Part shown: positions 45,689 through 54,299 of the stretch, piece after piece
Position numbering within the stretch: position 1 is the first letter of the stretch
How the letters are laid out: each line of letters opens with the position of its first letter
NCBI GenBank assembly: GCA_002070945.1
Contig: MWEG01000115.1
Span: 1 to 64,000, forward strand
Length of the DNA: 64,000 nucleotides
Origin: Lentisphaerae bacterium ADurb.Bin082
Lineage (GTDB): Bacteria; Verrucomicrobiota; Lentisphaeria; Oligosphaerales; Oligosphaeraceae
Direction: 5' to 3'
Position numbers and translations under genes: made by a program
The notes under the pieces: generated by a model
Seen by the model: only the letters and a program-made list of their open reading frames with translations
Told to the model about the DNA's origin: nothing
Database searches by the model: none

Positions 45689-45812
45689 GTGGACAATGGA
45701 CAATGGACGTTAGTGGACTTTAATGGACATGAGTAGACGATGGACTGTGGACATGAATGGACATGAGTGGACAGTGGACATGGACGTTCATGGACATGAG
45801 TGGACAGTGGAG
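45689..45812 (+). repeat. TGGAC minisatellite
   Basis: About thirteen TGGAC units with short spacers (aa, gtt, atgag, ag) begin just after the PL26-like stop codon. Part of a 700-bp gene-free gap (45684-46385) filled by this array, the dispersed repeat and a terminator-like hairpin. Confidence 0.85.
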
Positions 45813-45840
45813 AAAATGAGGACAATTGTCTTCAGTATGC

Positions 45841-46101
45841 TTCCAGCAGGTGCAGTGCGCATCATGCTTAACGTCATATTACTTTGCGCCGCAGGTGCTT
45901 AACCATGCTTAACCCCAGGCTTCAGCCTGGGGGAAGGCATACCCCCAAACTGGTGCCCCGTAGGGGCACTACAGTTAGCGCTGAAAACATGTTGTCGGGG
46001 CTTCGTGCAGAATTGTTGTTGCGTATTGTATGCCAATGACTTGAAGATTAGTTTTTCTGAAAATCTTTCCCAAAAAACAAGAAGTTGGCGGATAGTAGTA
46101 C
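45841..46101 (+). repeat. Dispersed palindromic repeat, copy 1 (about 260 bp)
   Basis: Closely matches 60547-60805 over its length in the same orientation. It contains a hairpin with 9-bp arms (ccccaggct at 45913-45921, agcctgggg at 45924-45932), a second one built on gtgcccc and ggggcac, and a conserved end (aatctttcccaaaaaacaagaagtt to gatagtagtac) that also occurs at 5035-5072. No open reading frame of its own is convincing. It resembles a MITE or large REP-type element; terminal repeats and target duplications were not found. Confidence 0.8.
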
Positions 46102-46228
46102 GAAAATTTTGTGATGACCTTGCCATCACCGCATATTGCATTTTAACTTTTTTTGTTTTTGTGTCTTTTTAAGAAACTTATATCTCCTGTGCTTGTCTAT
46201 ATGTTAATAGAAAAGCATTTTGCTTTCG

Positions 46229-46291
46229 CCCTTGGCGGGGTGACTCTCCCTTCCCTTTCTCTCCTTACCGCCCCGCCGAGGGTTTTTTTTT
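46229..46291 (+). terminator. Rho-independent terminator-like hairpin with T9 tract
   Basis: Arms CCCTTGGCGGGG (46229-46240) and CCCCGCCGAGGG (46271-46282) pair over 12 bp with one G-T pair, with a pyrimidine-rich loop of 30 bases, followed by nine T (46283-46291). It is 550 bp past the PL26-like stop and 95 bp before the next gene, so it may end a long 3' region, a small RNA or a leader. Confidence 0.65.
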
Positions 46292-46385
46292 GTCGAAATG
46301 ACGCTATATTGATTTTTGCCAGGCGCTCGACTTCGTTGCTTGCCGCTCGTAGGCCAATTCACAAATCACCCAGGGAGGTCACACC

Positions 46386-46697
46386 ATGAGGGTAATCGTC
46401 ATTATACTGCTGATTATAGCAGCCATTTTCGCCTTTCTGAAATTCAGCCCTAACTCCCAGAAGAAAGCATCGCCAACCTCCGCGCCGTCGCAGACAGTTG
46501 CGCCAGCACAGCCTGCAGCCCCGGATGCGGCGCCGCAGAAAGCGGCGAAGCCGACCAGCACTGTGACGGAAGAAGTCAACAGCGTTATCAACTATGGCAT
46601 TGGAGCCACGCAGCTGAAAGCCAAGCAGCGCGCTACGACTAAAATCAACGAGGCCAACCAGAAACACAACCAAGACATTGAAGAGGCTCTGAAATGA
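46386..46697 (+). CDS. Small single-pass membrane protein, function unknown
   Basis: 103-residue protein with a good ribosome binding site (GGGAGG) seven bases before the ATG. The first 18 residues form one strongly hydrophobic helix (VIVIILLIIAAIFAFL). A Pro/Ala/Ser/Lys-rich linker of about 40 residues and a helical tail (TEEVNSVINYGIGATQ to the end) follow. No cleavage site is convincing, so it is probably a tethered protein with its tail outside the cytoplasm. I recognise no family. It precedes the large GH42-like gene by 84 bp on the same strand and could be co-transcribed. Confidence 0.65.
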   Translation: MRVIVIILLIIAAIFAFLKFSPNSQKKASPTSAPSQTVAPAQPAAPDAAPQKAAKPTSTVTEEVNSVINYGIGATQLKAKQRATTKINEANQKHNQDIEEALK

Positions 46698-46781
46698 TCA
46701 GCGCTGCCATAACGGCTTCCTTGCCCCACCGCCAATCCGGCGTCGCCGCTTTTTTCTGGCAATCACCTTGAGGATTTTTTC

Positions 46782-49700
46782 ATGCGCTTGCGTCTGACCA
46801 CCCTTGCTTTCGTAGTCGCAGCCGCCATCATGGCCCAGGCTGCTGCCAACCCCAAAATCATCCTCTGGGATTTCAGCAAGGGCGACCAAGGCTGGAAAAC
46901 GCACAACTGGGAAAACCCGACGTTCGGCCCGAATGGCTTTACCGGCCTCAGCAAGTATGACCCGCAGCTGCTCTCGCCGAAACTTGACATCAACGCCAAA
47001 GACTACAACACCCTCACCGTCGCCATTCAATCCGACCTCGAAGGCAACGGTGAAATCTTCCTTGCCGCCAACGGGGAAGGCATCAGCGCCAAACGCTGCC
47101 GCAGACACCTGCTCAAACCATCCAAGGAACTGCAAATCCTCACCTTCCGCCTAAATGAGAACCACGGCTGGGAAGGCAAAATCCACCAGCTGCGCTTTGA
47201 CCCACTCAACCCCGAAGGCGCCCAAATCACCATTGCCTTCATCGCCCTGAGCCTGGAAAGCGACAGCGTCCTCCGCAATGGCGACGCTGAATTCCTCCGT
47301 GACGGTCAGCCGGTTGGCTGGCTGCTCAGTGGCTCGCCAGGAGCCGTGACCCTGGTCGATGACGACGCTGCCAGCGGCAGCCGATCCTTCCGACTCACCC
47401 AAGGTGCTGTCCTCGAATACCCGAATCTCGACATGTCCTTCCTGGGCGAATACGAAGCCGTCTTCCAGGCCAAAGGCAGCCCGTTCCGCGTGGCCTTGCA
47501 TTTCCTCAGCCGAGACGGCGCCCTGCTCAACGCGGTTGAGCAGACCACTGGCCAGCATGACGAATGGCATCCCTACAGCTTCCGAGGCATCGCGCCAGAC
47601 CGCACCTATTCCGCTATCCTGCACATCCAGGGGCCAGCCACCGGTTTGGCTCGAATCGACGACTGCCAGGTCACCTGCCTGGCCAAGGCGCCCATCCGCA
47701 GCGGCATGAACATCACCCGCCCGCGCTGGCAAGCCGCCTGGGTCTGGCATCCAGACAAACTGTTGCAAGAAAACCATACCATCTGGCTGCGCCGCCAGAT
47801 AACCCTGCCTGAACACCCCTGGCGCCTCGCCACCCTGCAAATCTCTACTGATGACAGCTACAGCCTCGCCGTCAACGGCCAAACCATCCACACCACTCAT
47901 GGCGTGACCAACGCCTGGCAAACTCCGCAAATCCTGGACTTGCAAGGCGTTCTCGTTCCCGGCAACAACACCATCCTGGTCGAAGCCCGCAACCTCGGCG
48001 GTGCGCAAGGACTGATCGCCGAACTGACTGTCGAGCCGGAGCAGGGGCCGACCGTCCGCGTCTCCACTGACCGCGCCTGGGAAGCCGCCGAAAGCACTGA
48101 TGGTCCATGGATTCCGGTCAAGGAACAAGGTCGCCCGCCCTGCCATCCCTGGGGCGATTTGGCCTATCAGCCAATCGGCAAACAACCCGCCATCACCGCC
48201 TGGCTGTCCCCTCCAGCCGGCCCCATCCAGGCTGGCCAACGCCTGCCGATAACGACCATCGTCCAGGCCATCATCCCGGAACCGACCAACCCCGTCGGCG
48301 TCCGCGCCATCCTTCGCCAAGACGAAACTGTGCTGACCGAAAACTGGGCCGCCAACGGCGTCGAAAAAGCCAGCGCCGGCGATGCCAACACATACACCGT
48401 CAATGACCTCCATCTCGAAATCCCAATCACCGCAGTCGGCGCCGCCCAACTGGTCGTCGCCTTTTCCGGCGCCGCGCCTGACCGGCCCGAGGCATTGACC
48501 GCCAATCTCACCATCCTGCCGCCGCCCAAGGCCAGCAGCGACTTCCCGACCGTCCGCCGCAAGACTATTCATGGCCTCACCGTACTCGAAATCAACGGCA
48601 ACGTCATCGACCCAAGCCAGGCCCTGTTCACCAGGCCGGATGACTTGCAGCAGCGAAACGCCTGCGAAACCGGCATCAACCTCTGGGGCGTATCCCTGCA
48701 AGAATTCGGCTTCTATGAACACGGCTATGACTATGCCAAGGTCGATGACACGATTTCACGCTACCTCAACGCCAACCCAGACGCCTGGCTTATCCTGAAT
48801 TTCAGCTTCGACACCAGGTACCACCGCTGGTGGATCGCCAAACACCCAGAAGCGCGCTGCCAACTCGAAGATGGCACCGACCAGGTCGGCGCCTACAGCG
48901 GAGACCGACGACACCTGCCCTCCTACGGCTCCAAGCTCTGGAGAGAAACCTTCGGCGAAGCACTCCGACAACTGCTCAGACACCTGCGCCAGACGCCCTA
49001 CGCAGCCCGCATCGTCGGCATCCAGCCCTGCACCGGCATCAGCTGGGAATGGTTCCACTGGGGATCGCAGTCCAACGAAACCGTTGACTATAGCCCAGTA
49101 GGACAGCAGGACTTCCGACGCTGGCTGCAAGAAAAATACAAGAATGACAACGCCCTGCAAAACGCCTGGAACCGCCACGACGTGACCCTGGCAACAGCCG
49201 CCGTGCCCTCCGACAAAGACCGCCGCACACCTGCCAAAGGCATGTTCTACAACCCAACCCGCCAACGACATGTGCTCGACTACCATGACTACCAGCATGA
49301 CATAGTCGCTGACACCATCGCCTATTTCGCCCGCATCGTCAAGGAGGAAAGCGACAATAAACTGCTCTTCGGAACATACTACGGCTACACCTTCCACCTC
49401 TATGAGTCGAACTTCTTCGGCCAAGGCTCGGGACACTATAGCCTGGCTAAACTCCTGGCCTCGCCAGACTACGACTACTCCATCGCCCCAGTGGCCTACG
49501 CCTGGCGAGAAAAAGGCGGTTCCGCAGCCACCATGGTCGCTGCCAACGCCTTCAACCTGAACGGCAAATTGTTCTGGAACCAGGCTGACCTGCGCTCGCA
49601 TTGGTCGCACCAAGAAGGCTATGGACGCACCGATGACGTCTTCGGCTCTATCGCCTGCATGGAACGAGAACTGGCTCGCAACCTGGCCGAGGGAAACTCA

Positions 49701-50666
49701 ATCCAATGGTATGACTTCTCCTACGGATGGACCTTCGGCGATAGACGCCTGACCGACACCGCCGCCAAACTCTATGACATCTCGCGACAATACCGCCTCA
49801 CTACCCCCGACTGGCCTGACCAAGACTACCTCCTCGTCGTCATCGACGAACGCCAGATGGGCCGGGCTGACGTCAGCAAACCAGCCTACGCTGGCATGCT
49901 TGTCCACCAGCAACGCAATTATCTGGCCAAGGCCGGCATCCCTTGGCGCGCCGTCCTCTTCTCTGACCTGCGACGCCATCAAAGCCTCCTCAATCATCGC
50001 GCCATGCTCATGCTCAACCTGTTTGAACTGAGCGACGACGACATCGCGTTTCTGCAACAACGCATCATGAACGACGGACGCCTAGTCGCCTTTGTCGGCC
50101 CGGCCGGTTTCCTGTCCCCAACCGGACCCGACGCTGCCCGCGCCAACCGCCTGCTCGGGCTGGACTTAGCCCAGGTTGACGAGCCAACCGCGCTGCGCGG
50201 CGTCATTTCTGACCAGGCGCCAGCACCCTGGAACAGCCAGGCGGAACAAGCCTGGGGAACTCATGGCAAGGTGGCCTTCGCGCCAGTCCTGCTGCCGACC
50301 GCCAAATCCCTGCCAACCGCCATCGCCACCCTGGAAGCAACGCCAGACCAGCCGGTCGCTATCTGGGAGAAACGCCCGAACCACACCCTCTTCTGGACTG
50401 CCATCCCTGGCCTGCAACCAGCTCTGCTGCGCTGCCTCGCCCAGGCTGCCGGAATACCCATCATCGCCGAGCAGAACGACGACGCAATCTATGCCGGCCG
50501 AGGATTCGTCAGCATCCATGCCGCCATCGCCGGCGACAAGCACCTGCGCCTGCCACGGCCAGGGCCGGCACTGGAACTGCTCAGCGGCAAAACCTGGCCC
50601 GACGCCAGCCAAATCACACTCAAACTCAACGACGGCGACACCGCCATCTTCATCAACAAACCATGA
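46782..50666 (+). CDS. Secreted GH42-like enzyme with rhamnosidase N-like domain
   Basis: 1294-residue exported protein with a signal peptide (to about AQAAAN). Two carbohydrate-binding-like sandwiches occupy about 20-310. A domain like the N-terminal domain of alpha-L-rhamnosidases follows (WVWHPDKLLQENHTIWLRRQITLP, then LQISTDDSYSLAVNGQ). The TIM barrel begins at about 600 with VLEINGNVIDPSQALF and includes INLWGVSLQEFGF, VGIQPCTGISWEWFHWG, a segment WLQEKYKNDNALQNAWN typical of GH42, and LFWNQADLRSH at the strand where GH42 enzymes have the nucleophile Glu. A ThuA-like domain (about 1020-1130) resembles the GH42 trimerisation domain. It overlaps the AI-2E-like gene by four bases. Substrate unknown; absence of an obvious nucleophile Glu in LFWNQAD deserves a check. 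Confidence 0.7.
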   Translation: MRLRLTTLAFVVAAAIMAQAAANPKIILWDFSKGDQGWKTHNWENPTFGPNGFTGLSKYDPQLLSPKLDINAKDYNTLTVAIQSDLEGNGEIFLAANGEGISAKRCRRHLLKPSKELQILTFRLNENHGWEGKIHQLRFDPLNPEGAQITIAFIALSLESDSVLRNGDAEFLRDGQPVGWLLSGSPGAVTLVDDDAASGSRSFRLTQGAVLEYPNLDMSFLGEYEAVFQAKGSPFRVALHFLSRDGALLNAVEQTTGQHDEWHPYSFRGIAPDRTYSAILHIQGPATGLARIDDCQVTCLAKAPIRSGMNITRPRWQAAWVWHPDKLLQENHTIWLRRQITLPEHPWRLATLQISTDDSYSLAVNGQTIHTTHGVTNAWQTPQILDLQGVLVPGNNTILVEARNLGGAQGLIAELTVEPEQGPTVRVSTDRAWEAAESTDGPWIPVKEQGRPPCHPWGDLAYQPIGKQPAITAWLSPPAGPIQAGQRLPITTIVQAIIPEPTNPVGVRAILRQDETVLTENWAANGVEKASAGDANTYTVNDLHLEIPITAVGAAQLVVAFSGAAPDRPEALTANLTILPPPKASSDFPTVRRKTIHGLTVLEINGNVIDPSQALFTRPDDLQQRNACETGINLWGVSLQEFGFYEHGYDYAKVDDTISRYLNANPDAWLILNFSFDTRYHRWWIAKHPEARCQLEDGTDQVGAYSGDRRHLPSYGSKLWRETFGEALRQLLRHLRQTPYAARIVGIQPCTGISWEWFHWGSQSNETVDYSPVGQQDFRRWLQEKYKNDNALQNAWNRHDVTLATAAVPSDKDRRTPAKGMFYNPTRQRHVLDYHDYQHDIVADTIAYFARIVKEESDNKLLFGTYYGYTFHLYESNFFGQGSGHYSLAKLLASPDYDYSIAPVAYAWREKGGSAATMVAANAFNLNGKLFWNQADLRSHWSHQEGYGRTDDVFGSIACMERELARNLAEGNSIQWYDFSYGWTFGDRRLTDTAAKLYDISRQYRLTTPDWPDQDYLLVVIDERQMGRADVSKPAYAGMLVHQQRNYLAKAGIPWRAVLFSDLRRHQSLLNHRAMLMLNLFELSDDDIAFLQQRIMNDGRLVAFVGPAGFLSPTGPDAARANRLLGLDLAQVDEPTALRGVISDQAPAPWNSQAEQAWGTHGKVAFAPVLLPTAKSLPTAIATLEATPDQPVAIWEKRPNHTLFWTAIPGLQPALLRCLAQAAGIPIIAEQNDDAIYAGRGFVSIHAAIAGDKHLRLPRPGPALELLSGKTWPDASQITLKLNDGDTAIFINKP

Positions 50667-52084
50667 GTTTCTCCCAGTTCCAAGACATCATGAAAACCGA
50701 TGACGACGGCGGCGACTTCAACCCAAGTCAACTGCCGGCCGACGGCGGCAGCCACAACTGGGCGCCAATCATCGCCAGAATCGCCTTTCTGCTCCTGACC
50801 GTAGTGCTCCTGATCGGCGTCTTTTACCTAATCAGGAATTTCCTGCATGCCATCATCCTCGGCATACTCGGCGCCACCATGCTCTCGCCGTTCCACAAGC
50901 GCGTGCTCCGCCTCGTTCGCCAGCTGGCCAGAAAACTGCGCCGACGCCGAAAAAAAGTGCCTGCTGACTGGCGACGCGACCGACGCGCCTACGCCCACCG
51001 CGTCCGGCGTGGCTACCATCGCACCGCCGCCTTAGTCTCAGTCATCGGCGTCTTCTGCATCATCGCCATCCCGGTCGGATTCTTCTCCTTCTCCGTCATC
51101 CGCCAAGGCCGCCGCACCCTGTCCTCCAGCCTGCGCTGGATCCAAAGCGGCGAGCTGGAAAGGCAATTCAAAACCCTGTCGCAAAAATACGACTTGCAAA
51201 GCAAATGGGAAAAAGTCGTGTCACTGACCCAGCTGACCTGGCAGCCGCAAGACGACGTCACGCCAGGCGAGTCTGCGGCATCCATGGATGCAGACGGCAA
51301 GCCCAAGGCAGATTCGCCGCCAGACGACACAGACAACGCCGCCAGCGCGCCACTCATGGAAGACGCCAGCGCCTCCGTTCCAACGCCCCCACCCGACCTG
51401 GGCCAAGCCATCGTCACCCTTAGCCGCAAAGTCGTCACCGTCATCATGGACAGCATTCTCAAGATTCTCGCCCGCACCTGGGTGCTCGTCCTGAATTTCT
51501 TCATCATGCTCTTTGTCATGTTCTACGCCTTCCAGGACGGCAAGACCTTCATCAATTACCTGCGCCGGATTTCGCCCCTGGGCGACGCCGAACAAGTCCT
51601 GGTTCTCAACCGCATCCGTGACGTGGCCCGGGCTGTCTTCGTCGGCATCCTCGGCACTGCGACCGTCCAAGCCATCGTCGCCATGATTCTGTTCAGGATC
51701 GTGGGCATCCCGGCCCTGTTCTGGGGTTCGCTGCTGGGCGTCTGCTCGCTCATCCCATTTGTCGGCACGACCCTAGTCTGGATTCCGGCAGTCGGCTATC
51801 TCTTTCTCACCGGACAACACGGTGCGGCCATTTTCCTGGCTATTGGTTGCGGCGGCATTGTCGCCAACATCGACAATATCCTGCGTCCGCTGTTTATGAG
51901 CGGGGGCCGCACTGGCATGTCCTACCTGGTGCTGTTCTTCTCCATCCTCGGCGGCCTGCAAGCGTTCGGGCTGGTCGGCGTCCTCTACGGCCCCATGATC
52001 AGCGGACTGGCCGCGCTCTGCCTGCTCATCTTCAGCACCCAATTCAAGACTGGCAGCAAGACGACCACCACCCATAAAACGTAA
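50663..52084 (+). CDS. AI-2E family transporter-like membrane protein
   Basis: 473-residue polytopic membrane protein of the AI-2E transporter (PerM/YdiK) family. An N-terminal helix pair (about 35-75) is followed by a long Arg-rich loop, another helix, and a soluble stretch with an acidic Pro/Ser-rich insertion (about 195-250). The C-terminal half carries the family's core: IPALFWGSLLGVCSLIPFVGT, then ANIDNILRPLFMSGG and LGGLQAFGLVGVLYGPMI. Family members export small molecules or act in ion transport; the autoinducer-2 role is established for only a few. Its ATG lies inside the stop of the GH42-like gene (ATGA), so the two are translationally coupled, which is an unusual pairing. Confidence 0.88.
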   Translation: MSFSQFQDIMKTDDDGGDFNPSQLPADGGSHNWAPIIARIAFLLLTVVLLIGVFYLIRNFLHAIILGILGATMLSPFHKRVLRLVRQLARKLRRRRKKVPADWRRDRRAYAHRVRRGYHRTAALVSVIGVFCIIAIPVGFFSFSVIRQGRRTLSSSLRWIQSGELERQFKTLSQKYDLQSKWEKVVSLTQLTWQPQDDVTPGESAASMDADGKPKADSPPDDTDNAASAPLMEDASASVPTPPPDLGQAIVTLSRKVVTVIMDSILKILARTWVLVLNFFIMLFVMFYAFQDGKTFINYLRRISPLGDAEQVLVLNRIRDVARAVFVGILGTATVQAIVAMILFRIVGIPALFWGSLLGVCSLIPFVGTTLVWIPAVGYLFLTGQHGAAIFLAIGCGGIVANIDNILRPLFMSGGRTGMSYLVLFFSILGGLQAFGLVGVLYGPMISGLAALCLLIFSTQFKTGSKTTTTHKT

Positions 52085-52137
52085 AGGGCGCACACGCCGC
52101 TATTCCGCAGCCTCCGCGCCCTCTTGCAGCCTCGCGC

Positions 52138-52968
52138 CTAACGGTATTTTTCCAGACCCGCGACCCAGTCTAAAAACGCCGGCTGAAACCAGCGCAAGGG
52201 TTCTGACTGCAATTTCGCCAAAGTGACATCGACCAACGGCCTGGTGCGAATCGCCCGCAACGTTGCCGAGCCGAGACGGGTCTGCAACAGCAGCCCTTCC
52301 GCAGCCAGTTCCTCTTGCATGGCCTCGCTGCTGTAGAAGGGCCAGATACGATGCACCCGGTCCATGCTCAAGGCCGCCCGCGCCTCTGCCCGTCGCGCCG
52401 CCGGAACCGTGGCCAGATGTTCCATCACCAGCTGCCCTTCAATGGCATGCTTCATCGTGCAGAAACGCATGGTCACGCCGATGAACGCATACAGCGCATT
52501 CCATTCATACAGACGCCACCAGGGACTCACCCGCGCAAACGCTGTCTCACTCCACGGGGACGGACGCTCGCCGCCCGCCCCATGCCGCGCCGTGAGTTCA
52601 CGGGCCCGGGCGCCAATCGCCGCCACGGCATGCGACCAATGGTTGCTCCGATAGCTGCGATGATCCGTCCGCAACGCCTCGGCCAAAGCGCCAACGTATG
52701 TGGGCGACGTTTTCACGTTAAACAAATCCGGCGTCTCCTCCGGCTTGCCGCTGTACCAAAGACTCGGCGCCGCCACCGTGCCGCCCGGGCCGGACGCTGC
52801 CAGGACGCCGTCGAAAATCGTCGTCGGCCCGCCGTCGACCGTGCCCATGCTCTTAAAAGACGAATGGAAGATCACCGTATCCCCAGGAACTGCCCCGACC
52901 GCCCGGAATGACGCCCGTACCTGCTCCTTGCCTACATGCACAGCAGAATCGCCTTTTTCTGGTTCCAT
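52138..52968 (-). CDS. AAC(3)-family aminoglycoside N-acetyltransferase-like protein
   Basis: 276-residue protein of the AAC(3)/antibiotic NAT family. Visible family features: VIFHSSFKSMGTVDGG near the N-terminus, GPGGTVAAPSL, the SPTYVGALAEALR stretch, RSNHWSHAVAAIG (acetyl-CoA-site region) and CTMKHAIEG with the conserved His-Glu pair. A GGAAGG site precedes the ATG at 52968. Relatives in environmental and gut anaerobes often have unknown natural substrates, so the name describes the fold rather than proven resistance. It is convergent with the AI-2E-like gene and divergent from the TPR membrane protein. Confidence 0.85.
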   Translation of the reverse strand: MEPEKGDSAVHVGKEQVRASFRAVGAVPGDTVIFHSSFKSMGTVDGGPTTIFDGVLAASGPGGTVAAPSLWYSGKPEETPDLFNVKTSPTYVGALAEALRTDHRSYRSNHWSHAVAAIGARARELTARHGAGGERPSPWSETAFARVSPWWRLYEWNALYAFIGVTMRFCTMKHAIEGQLVMEHLATVPAARRAEARAALSMDRVHRIWPFYSSEAMQEELAAEGLLLQTRLGSATLRAIRTRPLVDVTLAKLQSEPLRWFQPAFLDWVAGLEKYR

Positions 52969-53063
52969 GTCTACCTTCCCCAGCTCATGACCTGAATGTC
53001 GTTCGACCGTAATTTTCGACGATTCGTTACCTTAACGCACCAACCAGGCTTGTCAAGCACGCC

Positions 53064-54041
53064 ATGAATACGCTGCCGCATTGTTTTGAATTACACCACG
53101 GCCCGTTCTGGACTATCCGCCAAATGCAATTATTTTACAAACTGCGCCGCCTCCTACTTCAACCAGCAACGGAGCAAACCCACGCCATGCGCTACCCCAC
53201 TTTTTACCAGCCGACCTCAGAACCGCCGCCCAATCCAGAAGTGTTGCCAGAAGCATTGCCAGAACCCACCGGTTGGCTGTTCACAGTCGGCTCGCTGGTG
53301 CCCATGCTGCTGTCCATCCTTTCGGTGGTTCTGCTGGTCATCTGCCTAGTCCACGCCATCCGCACCCGGCAGGACGCCTGGTGGTTTTTCATCATTCTCT
53401 TTATGCCGACCTTCGGGCCGCTCGTCTACCTGCTGACCGTCCTCCTGCCGTCCTGGAAAGGCGAACGCATCTTCACACCCGCAGCGAAACGAACGTCAAG
53501 CTCCTACCGCCGCGAAATCAAAAATCTGGAGCTGCGCCTGAGCCAAGTCGACACCGTCGCCACCCGCTCCGAACTGGGCGACGCCTGCCTGCGGGCAGGA
53601 GACTTTGACAAGGCACGCGAATACTTCCTTAGCTGCCTGCAAGGCAATTACCGAACTAATCCCTATTTCTGGTATGGATTGGCCCAGGCATGCTATGAAC
53701 TCGGACTCTACGACGAAGCACTTAACGCTATCGACAAAACCATGCAACCCAATTACACCGACTACAAGAACGACCGAGTCCTCCTGAAAGCCAAAATTCT
53801 CGCTGAACTTAATCGCGATGAGGAAGCCATCAACCTGTTCCAAGAAGTCGCTAACTTCATCCCGACCCAGGAAGGCCTCTGCCGGCTGGGAATCATCCTC
53901 GAACGCAACAACCGCACCGAAGAAGCCAAGCAGGTCTTCCAAAAAATCCTCCGCAACAGCCAAGCCATGACCCCAAAAACACGCAAACGCGAAAAGCAGT
54001 GGATCGACACCGCCAAAAAACAACTGCAAAAACACGTCTAA
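53064..54041 (+). CDS. Membrane protein with PLDc_N-type segment and TPR repeats
   Basis: 325 residues from the first ATG; an in-frame ATG at 53190 (MRYPTFYQP) is a good alternative because the first 42 residues look atypical. Two transmembrane helices follow, about 74-97 and 107-127; the second, WWFFIILFMPTFGPLVYLLT, resembles the cardiolipin-synthase N-terminal (PLDc_N) segment. A basic stretch leads to tetratricopeptide repeats from about 165 to 305: GDACLRAGDFDKAREYFLSCL, GLAQACYELGLYDEALNAID, AKILAELNRDEEAINLFQEV and GIILERNNRTEEAKQVFQKIL. The TPR part should be cytoplasmic and act as a protein-binding scaffold. No partner is evident nearby. Confidence 0.8.
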   Translation: MNTLPHCFELHHGPFWTIRQMQLFYKLRRLLLQPATEQTHAMRYPTFYQPTSEPPPNPEVLPEALPEPTGWLFTVGSLVPMLLSILSVVLLVICLVHAIRTRQDAWWFFIILFMPTFGPLVYLLTVLLPSWKGERIFTPAAKRTSSSYRREIKNLELRLSQVDTVATRSELGDACLRAGDFDKAREYFLSCLQGNYRTNPYFWYGLAQACYELGLYDEALNAIDKTMQPNYTDYKNDRVLLKAKILAELNRDEEAINLFQEVANFIPTQEGLCRLGIILERNNRTEEAKQVFQKILRNSQAMTPKTRKREKQWIDTAKKQLQKHV

Positions 54042-54048
54042 AGCAAAA

Positions 54049-54125
54049 GGCTGAATGCTGAATGCTGAATGCTGAATGCTGAATGGCTGAGGCGCATTTC
54101 ATAATTCATAATTCGTTAGGGGCAA
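54049..54125 (-). repeat. Heptamer arrays, inverted copy of 23402-23512
   Basis: Read on the minus strand: cgaattatgaattatgaaatgcgcctcagc followed by about five CATTCAG heptamers. Same order and same central spacer as at 23402-23512, but fewer units. Lies directly after the TPR gene. Confidence 0.8.
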
Positions 54126-54156
54126 GGCAACCGCCGTCCACAACGTCCACCGCCAC

Positions 54157-54235
54157 TTGCGCCATAGGCGCTTAACCATGCTTACCCCCAGGCTTTAACC
54201 TGGGGGATACAGCCAGCGCTGAAATCGCAAAAAAT
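54157..54235 (+). repeat. Partial copy of the dispersed palindromic repeat
   Basis: Matches the left half of the 45841 copy (cgcttaaccatgctta, cccccaggctttaacctggggg hairpin, cagcgctgaaa) but lacks the gtgcccc hairpin and the right end. It precedes the IclR gene. Confidence 0.65.
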
Positions 54236-54299
54236 CTCTCTGACCGACTTGCATAATGAAATCCGGCACGTATTTTATTATTGTTGAAATATTTCAACG

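Noticed and set aside
52138-52968. AAC(3)-like gene as an acquired resistance determinant
   Set aside because: No mobile element or resistance genes nearby, and family members of unknown substrate are common in environmental bacteria.
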